A stretch of DNA of 64,000 nucleotides from positions 308,290-372,289 of the forward strand of contig NZ_AEYE02000031.1 of the NCBI RefSeq assembly GCF_000298315.2. Reading direction: 5' to 3'. The DNA is from Rhizobium grahamii CCGE 502 (GTDB taxonomy: Bacteria > Pseudomonadota > Alphaproteobacteria > Rhizobiales > Rhizobiaceae). A model generated the notes under the pieces. It had not been told where the DNA came from and made no database searches. It saw nothing but the letters and a program-made list of their open reading frames with translations. Shown here piece after piece: positions 46,486-54,094 of this stretch (position 1 is the stretch's first letter; each line of letters begins with the position of its first letter). The translations under genes and the position numbers were made by a program.

Positions 46486-46635
46486 ATGAACAGTCGTAAC
46501 GGTCTCTTCTTAATTATCGGTGCTTTGCTCGTCGTCGTGGTGGGCATGGGGGTCTACATTTATCGCGAGCAGAGCAAGCCCTCGGGTGTGGACATTTCTA
46601 TTGGTGAAAAAGGAATCTCGTTGGAAGAAAAATAG
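46486..46635 (+). CDS. Small single-pass membrane protein
   Basis: 49-residue protein with an AAGGAG ribosome site 6 bases before ATG. It opens MNSRNGLFLIIGALLVVVVG (one helix at about 6-26), then YIYREQSKPSG and an acidic end VDISIGEKGISLEEK. Rhizobial genomes hold many short proteins of this layout; the function is unknown. A 14-bp perfect inverted repeat starts 11 bases after the stop and may act as a transcription end. Confidence 0.65.
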   Translation: MNSRNGLFLIIGALLVVVVGMGVYIYREQSKPSGVDISIGEKGISLEEK

Positions 46636-46645
46636 GGATTGGGGT

Positions 46646-46691
46646 CCGGAATGCTCGGGTGCACCCGCGGGGGCAATCCCGAGCATTCCGG
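46646..46691. repeat. Perfect 14-bp inverted repeat
   Basis: CCGGAATGCTCGGG (46646-46659) and its exact complement (46678-46691) with an 18-base GC-rich loop. It lies just after the 49-residue gene. Confidence 0.8.
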
Positions 46692-46917
46692 TGTCCATGG
46701 GTTTGGACTACACACGATTACGTGGTCTAGATTGGATAGTTGGGCCAAAGTCCCTAAAGGGTGGCAGCTCGCATAGTGCTCCCGGGGACATTCAAAAATC
46801 TATTTCAATTATTTTGGAGGTCGCTAATGTGACCTCATGGCAAACCGAACGGTGCGGCTTACACAGGGCGCAGCGGGGACCGAGCATCCTGTACAGGACG
46901 AAATCTCGACTGCCAGA

Positions 46918-46964
46918 GGGAGAGAAGCTTAGCTCTTCGGAGGCAACGCCTGAGCTTCTCTCCC
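46918..46964. repeat. Perfect 12-bp inverted repeat
   Basis: GGGAGAGAAGCT (46918-46929) and its exact complement (46953-46964) with a 23-base loop. A smaller hairpin GCTGAG / CTCAGC follows at 46974-46988. Confidence 0.8.
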
Positions 46965-47293
46965 GATCATGGAGCTGAGGCTCTCAGCAAAAGCGACGAC
47001 GACACTCAGAATTACCTTCAGCTACGAAGCCACGGCCGCATGTCCAGTTGGCAGGACCGTCTGCACGATGCGGCAATGATCCAGCCGCGCACTTCCACGC
47101 AAAAGGGACCAAAGCGGTCGAAGCTTGAAAATTTGCCTGCGTTGATTGACCGGGGTTTGATCGCTGTCTAGCCCGGCTCGCACCTACCAGCGCATATTCT
47201 TCCGTGGAACCTTCAATAAACTTCGGCCGTACGCCTTTCTCATTGGGCCACGATATGCACGATAGCAGCGCGCAACACAGATCGGGTTTGAGA

Positions 47294-47554
47294 ATGGCAA
47301 AGAAACCGAAACTGGAACATTCCGAGCTCGCCGGCGAGTTTACCGAGGATGGTGTGACCGTACTCGTCGATATTTTCCGCCCGGCCGGCTCGAACGGCGA
47401 CTGGAAGATGGAGGTGGTGACCCAGCACGAGGACCTCATCGAATGGGAAGAGCCCTTCGCGACCGATCGCGAGGCTTTCGACGAGTTTCTGGCTACGGTC
47501 GCCCGTGAGGGGATCAAGACATTTCTGGAAGACGAGGACCCGTCGGTCCACTAG
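47294..47554 (+). CDS. Small hypothetical protein (86 aa)
   Basis: 86-residue acidic protein beginning MAKKPKLEHSELAGEFTED and containing GVTVLVDIFRPAGSNGDWKMEVVTQHEDLIEWEEPFATDREAFDEFL. It alternates short strands with an acidic helix and has no signal peptide. It resembles small rhizobial proteins of unknown function; no catalytic motif is seen. In-frame upstream starts exist to 47204 but the sequence there is not protein-like. Confidence 0.65.
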   Translation: MAKKPKLEHSELAGEFTEDGVTVLVDIFRPAGSNGDWKMEVVTQHEDLIEWEEPFATDREAFDEFLATVAREGIKTFLEDEDPSVH

Positions 47555-47584
47555 CTCCTTTGGGGTCGTGTAGGTATGCGGCTG

Positions 47585-47912
47585 GTTAGGCAACGGAGGA
47601 TCGCGCCCTAGATGGGTTAGGTTCTGAAAATTGGGGACATAGTCACCCGACTTCAGTCGCGCCAGCAGGACAACATGGTTGCTGCCGCCGTGGTCGATGA
47701 CGACCGACAGCGCCAGTTTGTTTGGCGCAAAGCCGACGCTGAGCAACGTTTTCACCTTGAGCGGGGCATAGTCTTCGCAATCGCCTTTGCTGTTAATGGG
47801 CAGAGACCAGTCTCGGACTTTCCTGATGTCTGTGCGTCCGTTGCCGGCGTTACGCCGGCGTTGACCTGCCGGTTACCTTTTGGAGCAAGGGCATAGCCTC
47901 ATGGTCGGTCAT
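47585..47912 (-). pseudogene. Decayed transglutaminase-like cysteine peptidase (BTLCP type)
   Basis: Not visible as one open frame. On the minus strand the ATG at 47912 leads into MTDHEAMPLLQKVTG; one frame over it continues VNAGVTPATDAQTSGKSET; after a second one-base shift near 47808 it continues WSLPINSKGDCEDYAPLK and KTLLSVGFAPNKLALSVVID, then SNHVVLLARLKSGDYV. GDCEDY (catalytic Cys), the L-x-x-x-G spacing and N-H-V-V-L (catalytic His, usually HAVL) are in the order of the rhizobial bacterial transglutaminase-like cysteine peptidases. The catalytic Asp (usually LDN) is gone, and the 5' signal-peptide part is missing. Two or more frameshifts indicate a real pseudogene. Confidence 0.7.
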
Positions 47913-47953
47913 CTCGCGCCCCCCGCCATGGCAAAGCCAAGAATGGCGCGCGC

Positions 47954-48133
47954 ATGCGGAGGGAAGCCAATCGGCGCTCCGATCGAACGCGATGCGTGAA
48001 GGGCCTGGCGGCAACCAGCGGCAATCAGAGTGGCAACAGCCAGGGCGGCGGCAACCAAGGCGGCAATAGCCAGGGTGGCGGCGGCGAAGGCGGTGGCGGC
48101 CAGGGTGACGGTAGCCACGGTGGAAACCACTAG
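47954..48133 (+). CDS. Possible Gly/Gln/Asn-rich small protein
   Basis: 59-residue frame with basic N-terminus (MRREANRRSDRTR) and a low-complexity tail GNQSGNSQGGGNQGGNSQGG ending HGGNH. A different short frame in front (start 47928) reads MAKPRMARACGGKPIGAPIE and RDA, then stops at the junction, so this may be one gene broken by a frameshift. No strong ribosome site. Confidence 0.3.
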   Translation: MRREANRRSDRTRCVKGLAATSGNQSGNSQGGGNQGGNSQGGGGEGGGGQGDGSHGGNH

Positions 48134-48176
48134 ACTACGAACGGACTGCCGTTGCGGCGACCGCTGTCAAGTCAGA

Positions 48177-48196
48177 GCCCGGGCATTCGCCCGGGC
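48177..48196. terminator. GC hairpin downstream of the Omp25-like gene
   Basis: GCCCGGGC / GCCCGGGC with an ATTC loop, a perfect 8-bp stem without T-run, about 42 bases after the stop of the minus-strand porin-like gene. Confidence 0.45.
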
Positions 48197-48237
48197 CTGG
48201 TCATTTCCTGCCGCTTGCTTCTGTAGAGCCAGCACTC

Positions 48238-48861
48238 TCAGAATTTGTAGCCAACGCCGACGGTCACGACGTTTTGGTTGAAGTCGGTGTCGACGCCGCG
48301 CAAGTCCTTGCTGCTATAGTCGTTGTAGCGATATTCGACCCGCCCGATGATATTGTTGGTGAAGGCATAGTCGAGACCGGCTCCAACGGTCCAGCCGGAG
48401 AACGTCGCATCATCATCGCCAACAGGGGTGCTTACGTGGCCCCTGGCGCCGGTCCAGCCGGCAGCACCATAAAACAGCGCGTGATCGAGAGCGTAACCGA
48501 CGCGGGCGCGAACGGAGCCTGTCGTGTTGAACTTGTATTCATTGCCGCCAACCGTTTCCTCGTCCCAATTGTAGGAAGCGTCGCCTTCGACGCCGAGGAC
48601 GATGTTGTTGTCGAGTTGCCAGTTATATCCGGCAAAGCCGGTGACGAGGCCGCCGTTGAGGTTGGCGTCGCCGATGCCGGAGAAGTCACCGTTGCCCCAC
48701 GCGCCGCCACCCTGCAGGCCGAGATAAAAGCCGTTCCAGGTGAATGTGGGCGCCGCTTCGGCAACCGGGGCCGCCGGCGGTTCGCTCACAAGGTCCGCGG
48801 CGCATGCGGTTCCCGCGAGAGCAATCATAGCTGCGGAGACGCCAACTATACGGAAATACAT
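48238..48861 (-). CDS. Outer membrane beta-barrel protein (Omp25/RopB family)
   Basis: 207-residue protein. Signal peptide MYFRIVGVSAAMIALAGTACA, then the Omp25 family start ADLVSEPPAAPV and FTWNGFYLGLQGGGAWGNG. Barrel strands include GFAGYNWQLDNNIVLGVEGD, VRARVGYALDHALFYGAAGW, GWTVGAGLDYAFTNNIIGRVEYRYNDY and a terminal NVVTVGVGYKF ending in Phe, the BAM signal. Length and layout match Omp25/Omp31-type proteins. Start 48861 has a GAGAGGGAT ribosome site. Confidence 0.9.
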   Translation of the reverse strand: MYFRIVGVSAAMIALAGTACAADLVSEPPAAPVAEAAPTFTWNGFYLGLQGGGAWGNGDFSGIGDANLNGGLVTGFAGYNWQLDNNIVLGVEGDASYNWDEETVGGNEYKFNTTGSVRARVGYALDHALFYGAAGWTGARGHVSTPVGDDDATFSGWTVGAGLDYAFTNNIIGRVEYRYNDYSSKDLRGVDTDFNQNVVTVGVGYKF

Positions 48862-49082
48862 GATAAATCCCTCTCCTATGACAAGGGTCCACTCAAGTTA
48901 CACGCCGACCAAGGCCAGCCCCGATCGATAATCGTGGCCATGCGGCATGCATCACACTTTCAGTGGAAATGTCCGCCCACAGGACCAAGGCGCTAACGCC
49001 GCCCTATCCGAGAAGGTTCCATCACGAACTTCTGATGTGCGGGAATGCTAGCATTACAGATGTGGCGTACGTTGCGCCTTGC

Positions 49083-50648
49083 TCATCCGTTGGCCAGCGC
49101 CGCGTCCCGATCGAAGATGAAGGAGCGTGTGTCTTCGGCGGGCATAGGCTTTCCGAAAAGATAGCCCTGGCCGACATCGCAGCCGAGCTGAAGCAGGTGA
49201 CCGAGTTGGCGATGCTCCTCGATGCCTTCGGCGGTCGTTTGTATGTTGAGGCTGCGACCGAGGCCAAGCATGGCGCGAATGATCTTCTCCTGGCGATCGT
49301 CATCGCGGTAGGTCGCGATGAAGCTCTTGTCGATCTTGATCTTGTCGAAGCGGTATCGGGCGAGCTGGGCGAGGCTGGAATAGCCCGTGCCGAAATCGTC
49401 GAGGGCAATCTGCACGCCGGCGTCGTGCAGTTCATCCAGAATGATGGCGGCAACCGCCGGATCCTGGATCAGCGCATTCTCGGTGATCTCGATCTCAAGG
49501 CGGCGTGGCGGCAGGCTGTTTGCCGAGAGCACCTTGAAGATGCGCGAGGCTAGCAGCTTGTCCTCCATCTGTACCGGAGAGACGTTGAACGACAGCATGA
49601 CGTGATCATCCCAAGCCAAGGCATCGCGGCAGGCCTGCGCAAGAAGATCCTCGAACAACTCGGTGATCATGCCGGTTTCTTCGGCAATGCCGATGAAGAC
49701 CGGCGGCGGAATGGCAACGCCCTCTTCATCCGTCCAGCGCGCCAGCGCCTCGAAGCCGCAGACCGTGCCGGTCTTGAGATCGATCAGCGGCTGATAGAAC
49801 GGCCGGATAGCCTTCTTTTGGATCGCAATCCGGAGCTTCGATTCCAGAGTGGCGCGTTTTGCCACCTTATCCTGCATCGAGGCTTCAAACGCCATGTTCT
49901 GATTGGGACCGCGTGACTTGGCCTCGTACATGGCTAGATCGGCACGATGGGCGGCGTCCTCCAACGGCTCCCGACCTTGTTGCCAGCGATCGTAGCCGAC
50001 GCTGGCGCCGACTTCGGCGGCAACCCCATTGATATGGATGGGGCGCGTTACGGCCTGGATAAGCAGGCATGCGAAGCGCTCCTCGTGCCGCGGCGAGAGG
50101 CCGAGCGCGACGACGACGAACTCATCACCGCCAAAACGGTAGACGCAGTCAGCGTTGCCGATCGCGCAGATGCGCTTTGCCACTTCGATCAGCAGGGCGT
50201 CGCCGCCATTGTGGCCCACAAGGTCATTGACCTTCTTGAAGCCATCGAGGTCGATGGAGAAAATTGTAACATTCTGCTCCCATTCGTCGCCCTCGACGTC
50301 CGTCTTGGTCCTTCGCGGAAGTACCTTGCGCTCGAAGGCATAGCGATTGGGAAGCTTGGTGAGGTGGTCGTGAGTTGCCGTCCAGTCGGCCTTGGCCTGG
50401 GCGCTGGCCCGCAATTCCATTTCCTTGCGCAGGTCGACGATGCGCAGGATCGAATAGACAAAGCTCATCGCGCCGCCTATGCCGAGCGCGAGGACGAGTT
50501 TGTCCGCACCATAGCTCTCGTAAGCGCCGACGAAGGCGACGAGCCAGTTATCCAATTCCAGGATCGCGCCGACGAGCCACAGCGTTACTCCCAACGCCAT
50601 GACCAACAGGCATTGCCTTCCGGCTCTGCTCTGGAAGAATACCGGCAT
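49083..50648 (-). CDS. GGDEF-EAL protein (cyclic di-GMP turnover)
   Basis: 521-residue protein with two N-terminal helices (about 12-32 and 50-70) and a short linker. The GGDEF domain runs about 85-250, with the active motif RFGGDEF (GGDEF 173-177). The I-site Arg is missing: the equivalent position is G164, in GNAD. The EAL domain runs from 275 to the end (FEALARW 299-305, NVSP, EITE, DDFGTGYSS, KIDKSF, TAEGIE). Both domains keep their catalytic signatures, so it could make or break c-di-GMP; without the I-site it would lack product inhibition. It stands alone, with a 36-residue gene upstream. Confidence 0.92.
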   Translation of the reverse strand: MPVFFQSRAGRQCLLVMALGVTLWLVGAILELDNWLVAFVGAYESYGADKLVLALGIGGAMSFVYSILRIVDLRKEMELRASAQAKADWTATHDHLTKLPNRYAFERKVLPRRTKTDVEGDEWEQNVTIFSIDLDGFKKVNDLVGHNGGDALLIEVAKRICAIGNADCVYRFGGDEFVVVALGLSPRHEERFACLLIQAVTRPIHINGVAAEVGASVGYDRWQQGREPLEDAAHRADLAMYEAKSRGPNQNMAFEASMQDKVAKRATLESKLRIAIQKKAIRPFYQPLIDLKTGTVCGFEALARWTDEEGVAIPPPVFIGIAEETGMITELFEDLLAQACRDALAWDDHVMLSFNVSPVQMEDKLLASRIFKVLSANSLPPRRLEIEITENALIQDPAVAAIILDELHDAGVQIALDDFGTGYSSLAQLARYRFDKIKIDKSFIATYRDDDRQEKIIRAMLGLGRSLNIQTTAEGIEEHRQLGHLLQLGCDVGQGYLFGKPMPAEDTRSFIFDRDAALANG

Positions 50649-50795
50649 GCTTCACTCCATCTCCACCCGAGCGCCGGTGTATCATTGAAGTCTGAAGCGT
50701 TTGTTGAAACCAAGGGGCGAATTCTTGGTATCCGCGCTTACCGGAAAAGGAGAGCGGTTCGAAAGGCGAGCGGCGCGGCCGCCCGCCTGTCGCTG

Positions 50796-50906
50796 TCAGC
50801 GGATCAATAAAGACGCGCCAATGACGAGCAGAAGCAGGGTACCGGCGGCGGTCATGCGTAGCAGGCGCGTGCGCCGCATCTGGGCGCCACTCCAATCATA
50901 AGGCAT
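50796..50906 (-). CDS. 36-residue membrane peptide with strong ribosome site
   Basis: Short frame MPYDWSGAQMRRTRLLRMTA followed by AGTLLLLVIGASLLIR. A perfect AGGAGG lies six bases before the ATG. It has a basic N-terminal half and a C-terminal hydrophobic helix (about 19-34). It ends about 150 bases before the start of the GGDEF-EAL gene on the same strand, so the two may be co-transcribed. Confidence 0.6.
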   Translation of the reverse strand: MPYDWSGAQMRRTRLLRMTAAGTLLLLVIGASLLIR

Positions 50907-51006
50907 TTGGTCCTCCTAGGGGCAAGGAACACGGCGAATATGTCGGGTCGGAAAGCTATGGCATTGTTCGCTTGCGTAAGGCTGGCCTAAATTAATGCTC
51001 GCAAAA

Positions 51007-51570
51007 TTAGGATGCCGCGCCTTCCACGCGCAGCGACCACCGGCTGCCATTGCTGGTCATGTGGACGACAGCGAGTGGTTCGATATCGGCGATCCAGAAG
51101 GAGGATACCGGAGCTTGTAGCGTGTTGATGATCGCTGCCCTGATGACCGCGGCATGAGTGATGGCGACGATATGGCCACCGGCCTGCAGGCGCTCGCTCA
51201 TCCAGGCTTTTACACGCATGCAAACGGCGGCGATTGCCTCGCCACCGTGCGGCGCTTCTTCCGGCCGCGCCATCCAGGCCGCCAGATTTTCGGGTTCCGC
51301 CTGCTGGATCTCCGCAATCGAGCGTCCCGCCCAGCGGCCGAAGTCGCAATCGGCGAGTGCCTCGGAAAATTCCGCTTGCAGGCCAAGCGCATCGGCCGTC
51401 TGCTGCGCGCGCAATGTCGGGCTGGCAAAGACGCGATCGGCCCGTCGAAGGCGCGGGGCGATTGCCTGCGTGGCGATCATCGCCTCGTCGTTCAACGGCT
51501 CGTCCTTCGGGAACCGCGCCTCTCGGTTGGCGGCAGTGGAACCATGGCAGATCCAGGTCAGGCGCGTCAT
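51007..51570 (-). CDS. Histidine phosphatase family protein, CHG in place of RHG
   Basis: 187-residue phosphoglycerate-mutase-like protein. The family opening is usually LxxxRHGxT; here it reads LTWICHGSTAANREARFP, so the first Arg of RHG is Cys while the His is kept. FASPTLRAQQTADALGL (second Arg), ADCDFGRWAG and IVAITHAAVIRAAI (second His) are intact. Location next to a B12 riboswitch and CbtBA suggests a role in cobalamin metabolism, perhaps like alpha-ribazole phosphatase CobC, but this is by context only. It is divergent from the riboswitch. GTG at 51573 is an alternative start. Confidence 0.8.
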   Translation of the reverse strand: MTRLTWICHGSTAANREARFPKDEPLNDEAMIATQAIAPRLRRADRVFASPTLRAQQTADALGLQAEFSEALADCDFGRWAGRSIAEIQQAEPENLAAWMARPEEAPHGGEAIAAVCMRVKAWMSERLQAGGHIVAITHAAVIRAAIINTLQAPVSSFWIADIEPLAVVHMTSNGSRWSLRVEGAAS

Positions 51571-51657
51571 CACTCGATCGTCTCCGGATACCGGGGAAGG
51601 AGAACTGTCGTTCTATGAAGTTTCGTTGACAGGTTCGAAGCCGCAGATATAACGGTT

Positions 51658-51760
51658 ATGTTGTGGGTTTGGAAACCGGTGAAATTCCGGTGCGGTCGCG
51701 CCACTGTGATCAGGATGAGGATACCTCGGACTGGAAGTCAGACCCTGCCACGCAACAATT
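51658..51760 (+). ncRNA. Cobalamin (B12) riboswitch
   Basis: Matches the AdoCbl riboswitch core: CCGGTGAAATTCCGGTGCGG and CGCCACTGTGAT, then GAAGTCAGACCCTGCC (B12 box, 51733-51749). TGTTGTG (51659-51665) can pair with CGCAACA (51751-51757) as the closing P1 stem. It lies 33 bases before cbtB and should turn the cobalt uptake genes off when B12 is plentiful. Confidence 0.95.
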
Positions 51761-51792
51761 CTCGACTGAACGCGTCATTCCAGGAGGAATAC

Positions 51793-52002
51793 ATGTCTGA
51801 CTCTACTTTTACGCCCGTCGCCGTACCGGCTCCGATTCCGGTTGGCGAGCTTTTGCCCTGGGCCATCTTCGGCGGTCTGCTGATGCTCATCGCCATCTAT
51901 TTCGTCGGCACCGAAGAGGGCGCGATGGCGCTTTTCAACGGTATGTACGTGCACGAGTTCGTGCATGACGGCCGGCATTTGCTCGGCTTCCCCTGCCACT
52001 AA
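51793..52002 (+). CDS. cbtB: Cobalt transporter subunit CbtB
   Basis: 69-residue protein with one membrane helix (about 21-45, LLPWAIFGGLLMLIAIYFVGTEEG). The His-rich C-terminus MYVHEFVHDGRHLLGFPCH is the CbtB metal-binding signature. CbtB works with CbtA in cobalt uptake for B12 synthesis. It follows the riboswitch directly; an AGGAGGAA ribosome site precedes the ATG. Confidence 0.93.
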   Translation: MSDSTFTPVAVPAPIPVGELLPWAIFGGLLMLIAIYFVGTEEGAMALFNGMYVHEFVHDGRHLLGFPCH

Positions 52003-52015
52003 GGGAGTTCCGAAC

Positions 52016-52759
52016 ATGGTTGGAAATCTTTTGCTTCGCGGGATGCTCGCGGGCCTGATCGCTGGCATCCTCGTGTTTGCCTTTGCCCACACCTTTGGTG
52101 AGCCGCTGGTCGACCAAGCGATTGCGTTTGAGGAAGCCGCAGCGCAGGCAGCCGGCGAAACGGCCGAACCCGAGGTCGTCAGCCGCGCCACGCAGGCCGG
52201 CATTGGTCTCTTCACAGGCGTAATGGCTTACAGCATTGCAGTCGGTGGGCTGTTCGCACTGGTTTTTGCCTTTGTCCAAGGCCGCTTCAGTGGTCTCGGG
52301 GCACGTGGAACGTCGGCAGTCATCGCGGTTGCGGCCTTCGTCTCGGTTGTTGTCGTGCCGAATATCAAATACCCGGCCAATCCGCCGGCGGTCGGCAATC
52401 CGGATACGATCGGCGTCAGGACTGAACTGTTCTTCCTGATGATCGTCGTTTCGATCGCCGCGCTCGTTGCCGCAATTGCGTTTGCACGCCGCCTCACATT
52501 ACGGTTCGGTGCCTGGAACGCGGCGATCACAGCGGGTATCGCCTATATCGTCTTCATCGGTGTCGTGCAGTATCTGCTTCCGCCGATCAACGAGGTGCCG
52601 GAGAACTATTCGGCGGCGGTCCTTTGGCGTTTCCGTACGACCTCGATCGGCATGCACCTGATCTTGTGGAGCGTCCTCGGTATGGCCTTCGGTGTGCTCG
52701 CCGAACGCAAGCTTGGCGCCGTTGCAAAGCTGCGCGCTCGCGCGCCGGCCTTCCATTGA
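52016..52759 (+). CDS. cbtA: Cobalt transporter subunit CbtA
   Basis: 247-residue membrane protein with five helices (about 6-26, 62-86, 96-114, 144-164, 176-198, with a C-terminal helix at 214-232). The CbtA pattern is LLRGMLAGLIAGILVFAFAHTFGEP at the N-terminus and SRATQAGIGLFTGVMAYSIAVGGLFALVFAFVQGR, with conserved His and Glu in the first helix region. It starts 13 bases after cbtB with an AAGGGAG ribosome site. Predicted cobalt permease regulated by B12. Confidence 0.92.
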   Translation: MVGNLLLRGMLAGLIAGILVFAFAHTFGEPLVDQAIAFEEAAAQAAGETAEPEVVSRATQAGIGLFTGVMAYSIAVGGLFALVFAFVQGRFSGLGARGTSAVIAVAAFVSVVVVPNIKYPANPPAVGNPDTIGVRTELFFLMIVVSIAALVAAIAFARRLTLRFGAWNAAITAGIAYIVFIGVVQYLLPPINEVPENYSAAVLWRFRTTSIGMHLILWSVLGMAFGVLAERKLGAVAKLRARAPAFH

Positions 52760-52799
52760 TCGGAGGGGCTCTGGAGCGATCCGGAGCCTCATTCAAGGG

Positions 52800-53408
52800 A
52801 TGATCTTTCGGCACTCAATTTTCCTTTTGTCCCTGCTCGCGCTGCTGCAGTTTTGCTCGGTTGCGGAAGCTCACCAGCGCAGCGGCAGCGGACCTCATAC
52901 CGGCATTGCGATTGCCGAAATCTCACATGGCGAAATGATCATGATCGCCGAGTATCGCGATCGGATCATCGGTCTCGCGGCGCGCGCGACGGACACGACA
53001 GAGCCATTCCGGCGTGTGCTGAACTACGCCCAAATTCAGCATGCCTACTGTTTGTGGGGCAAAATGCCTGGTGGGGTGACCGACGAGGCCAGCCCGTTCA
53101 ACGAATGCTCGCACGCCTATCTCGCGGCAACGAAGGCCGTGCTGCTATCGATGCGGAGCATGGGCGGCGAGGCTGTCGAAGCCGAGGCCATCGTCTCGAC
53201 AATCGATGCCGGCATGGTGTTGCGCGGCTTGGCGTTGATCACCTGCGAGTTCAGCGGCGAGGCGTTCAACACGGCAGATATCGTTCGTCCCTCCTGGAGC
53301 GCTGTTCCGCGGCATCCTGCCAGCCTGGCGACGTTAACGGCGCTCGCCGCGGCGCTGATGGCTGCGGTCTATGGCGGGCGGCGCCTGCTCCGACGGATCG
53401 CACCCTAA
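52800..53408 (+). CDS. Exported protein in the cobalt uptake operon, unknown function
   Basis: 202-residue protein directly behind cbtA, thus probably under the same riboswitch. Signal peptide MIFRHSIFLLSLLALLQFCS with cleavage near AEA; a His-Gln-rich start after it (AHQRSGSGPHTG) could bind metal. The middle is helical, with Cys in HAYCLWG and FNECSHAYLAATKAV and one more in ITCEF. A C-terminal helix (about 175-195, SLATLTALAAALMAAVYGG) is followed by Arg, which suggests a membrane anchor. I do not recognise the family. Its stop overlaps the next (convergent) gene by 4 bases. Confidence 0.65.
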   Translation: MIFRHSIFLLSLLALLQFCSVAEAHQRSGSGPHTGIAIAEISHGEMIMIAEYRDRIIGLAARATDTTEPFRRVLNYAQIQHAYCLWGKMPGGVTDEASPFNECSHAYLAATKAVLLSMRSMGGEAVEAEAIVSTIDAGMVLRGLALITCEFSGEAFNTADIVRPSWSAVPRHPASLATLTALAAALMAAVYGGRRLLRRIAP

Positions 53409-54094
53409 CTTTTCTCGACATCGCGGTCGAAGTGCGTCGCCACCAGCATGGCGGCAAGGTGCACGGTATTCTTTGCGCCGTAGCGCTCTTTCATGCGCTC
53501 CAGCCGGTGCTCGACGGTTCGATGCGAAATGCCGAGATCAGCTGCGATTTCCTTGGCCGTAGCCCCTTCGGTCAAAAGCTGGATCACCGCTTCGTCGGTC
53601 GCATCCATGCGAGCCTGCTGCTGAGGCGGGTTGAACATGAACCGTCCGTTCGAAACTGTCAGCAGCCAGGACGGGCGCCGCGCCGTTGTCTTTTGCGGAA
53701 GGATCAGCCGCTCATATCCGAGATTGACGCCAAGGACCCTTGTCTTGACCAGTTCCATAGACGGCTTCTGCGTGGCAATCACCTCGCGATAACGCGGGAT
53801 GACGGCCGTTTCCATGTACGCACGATCCCTAAACTCCCCGATGCGTTGATCGGCGAACAGCTTGTTGATGTTCAGCAGGCGTGAACTGAAGCCAGAGGGG
53901 CGCACGACCTTGAGATGCCATTGCAGCGGGTCCTCTCCATCGAGAACCACAAGCGTCATCCTCATCCGGATCGTCAGCAGATCGACAACATCGCGATAGA
54001 TGTCGTCAGGTGCAGCGGGCATCTGCGACGTGGTATGCAGCCAGGCGTCCAGCAGTTTCTGCGTGATAGTGTGAAATGACGTGTCCTTGTTCAT
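53405..54094 (-). CDS. LuxR-type HTH regulator without response-regulator domain
   Basis: 229-residue protein. The C-terminal LuxR/NarL HTH is clear (DATDEAVIQLLTEGATAKEIAADLGISHRTVEHRLERMKERYGAKNTVHLAAMLVA). The N-terminal 160 residues are a sensor-like domain of the PAS/GAF size, with FSSRLLNINKLFADQ and GYERLILPQ; the ligand is unknown. The start is ATG at 54094; a longer frame to 54139 begins with an odd Cys run. It overlaps the stop of the exported cobalt-locus protein by 4 bases in convergent orientation. It may or may not relate to that locus. Confidence 0.8.
   Translation of the reverse strand: MNKDTSFHTITQKLLDAWLHTTSQMPAAPDDIYRDVVDLLTIRMRMTLVVLDGEDPLQWHLKVVRPSGFSSRLLNINKLFADQRIGEFRDRAYMETAVIPRYREVIATQKPSMELVKTRVLGVNLGYERLILPQKTTARRPSWLLTVSNGRFMFNPPQQQARMDATDEAVIQLLTEGATAKEIAADLGISHRTVEHRLERMKERYGAKNTVHLAAMLVATHFDRDVEKS

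Larger units (their letters stand above)
46636..47293. other. Non-coding stretch with strong hairpins
   Basis: No complete gene seen. It contains two long inverted repeats (46646-46691 and 46918-46964), a small one at 46974-46988 and an AT-richer part at about 46790-46830. A minus-strand piece at 46984-47060 encodes NWTCGRGFVAEGN-x-x-C, similar to Cys-repeat exported proteins and perhaps a remnant. Small RNAs are possible. Confidence 0.45.
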
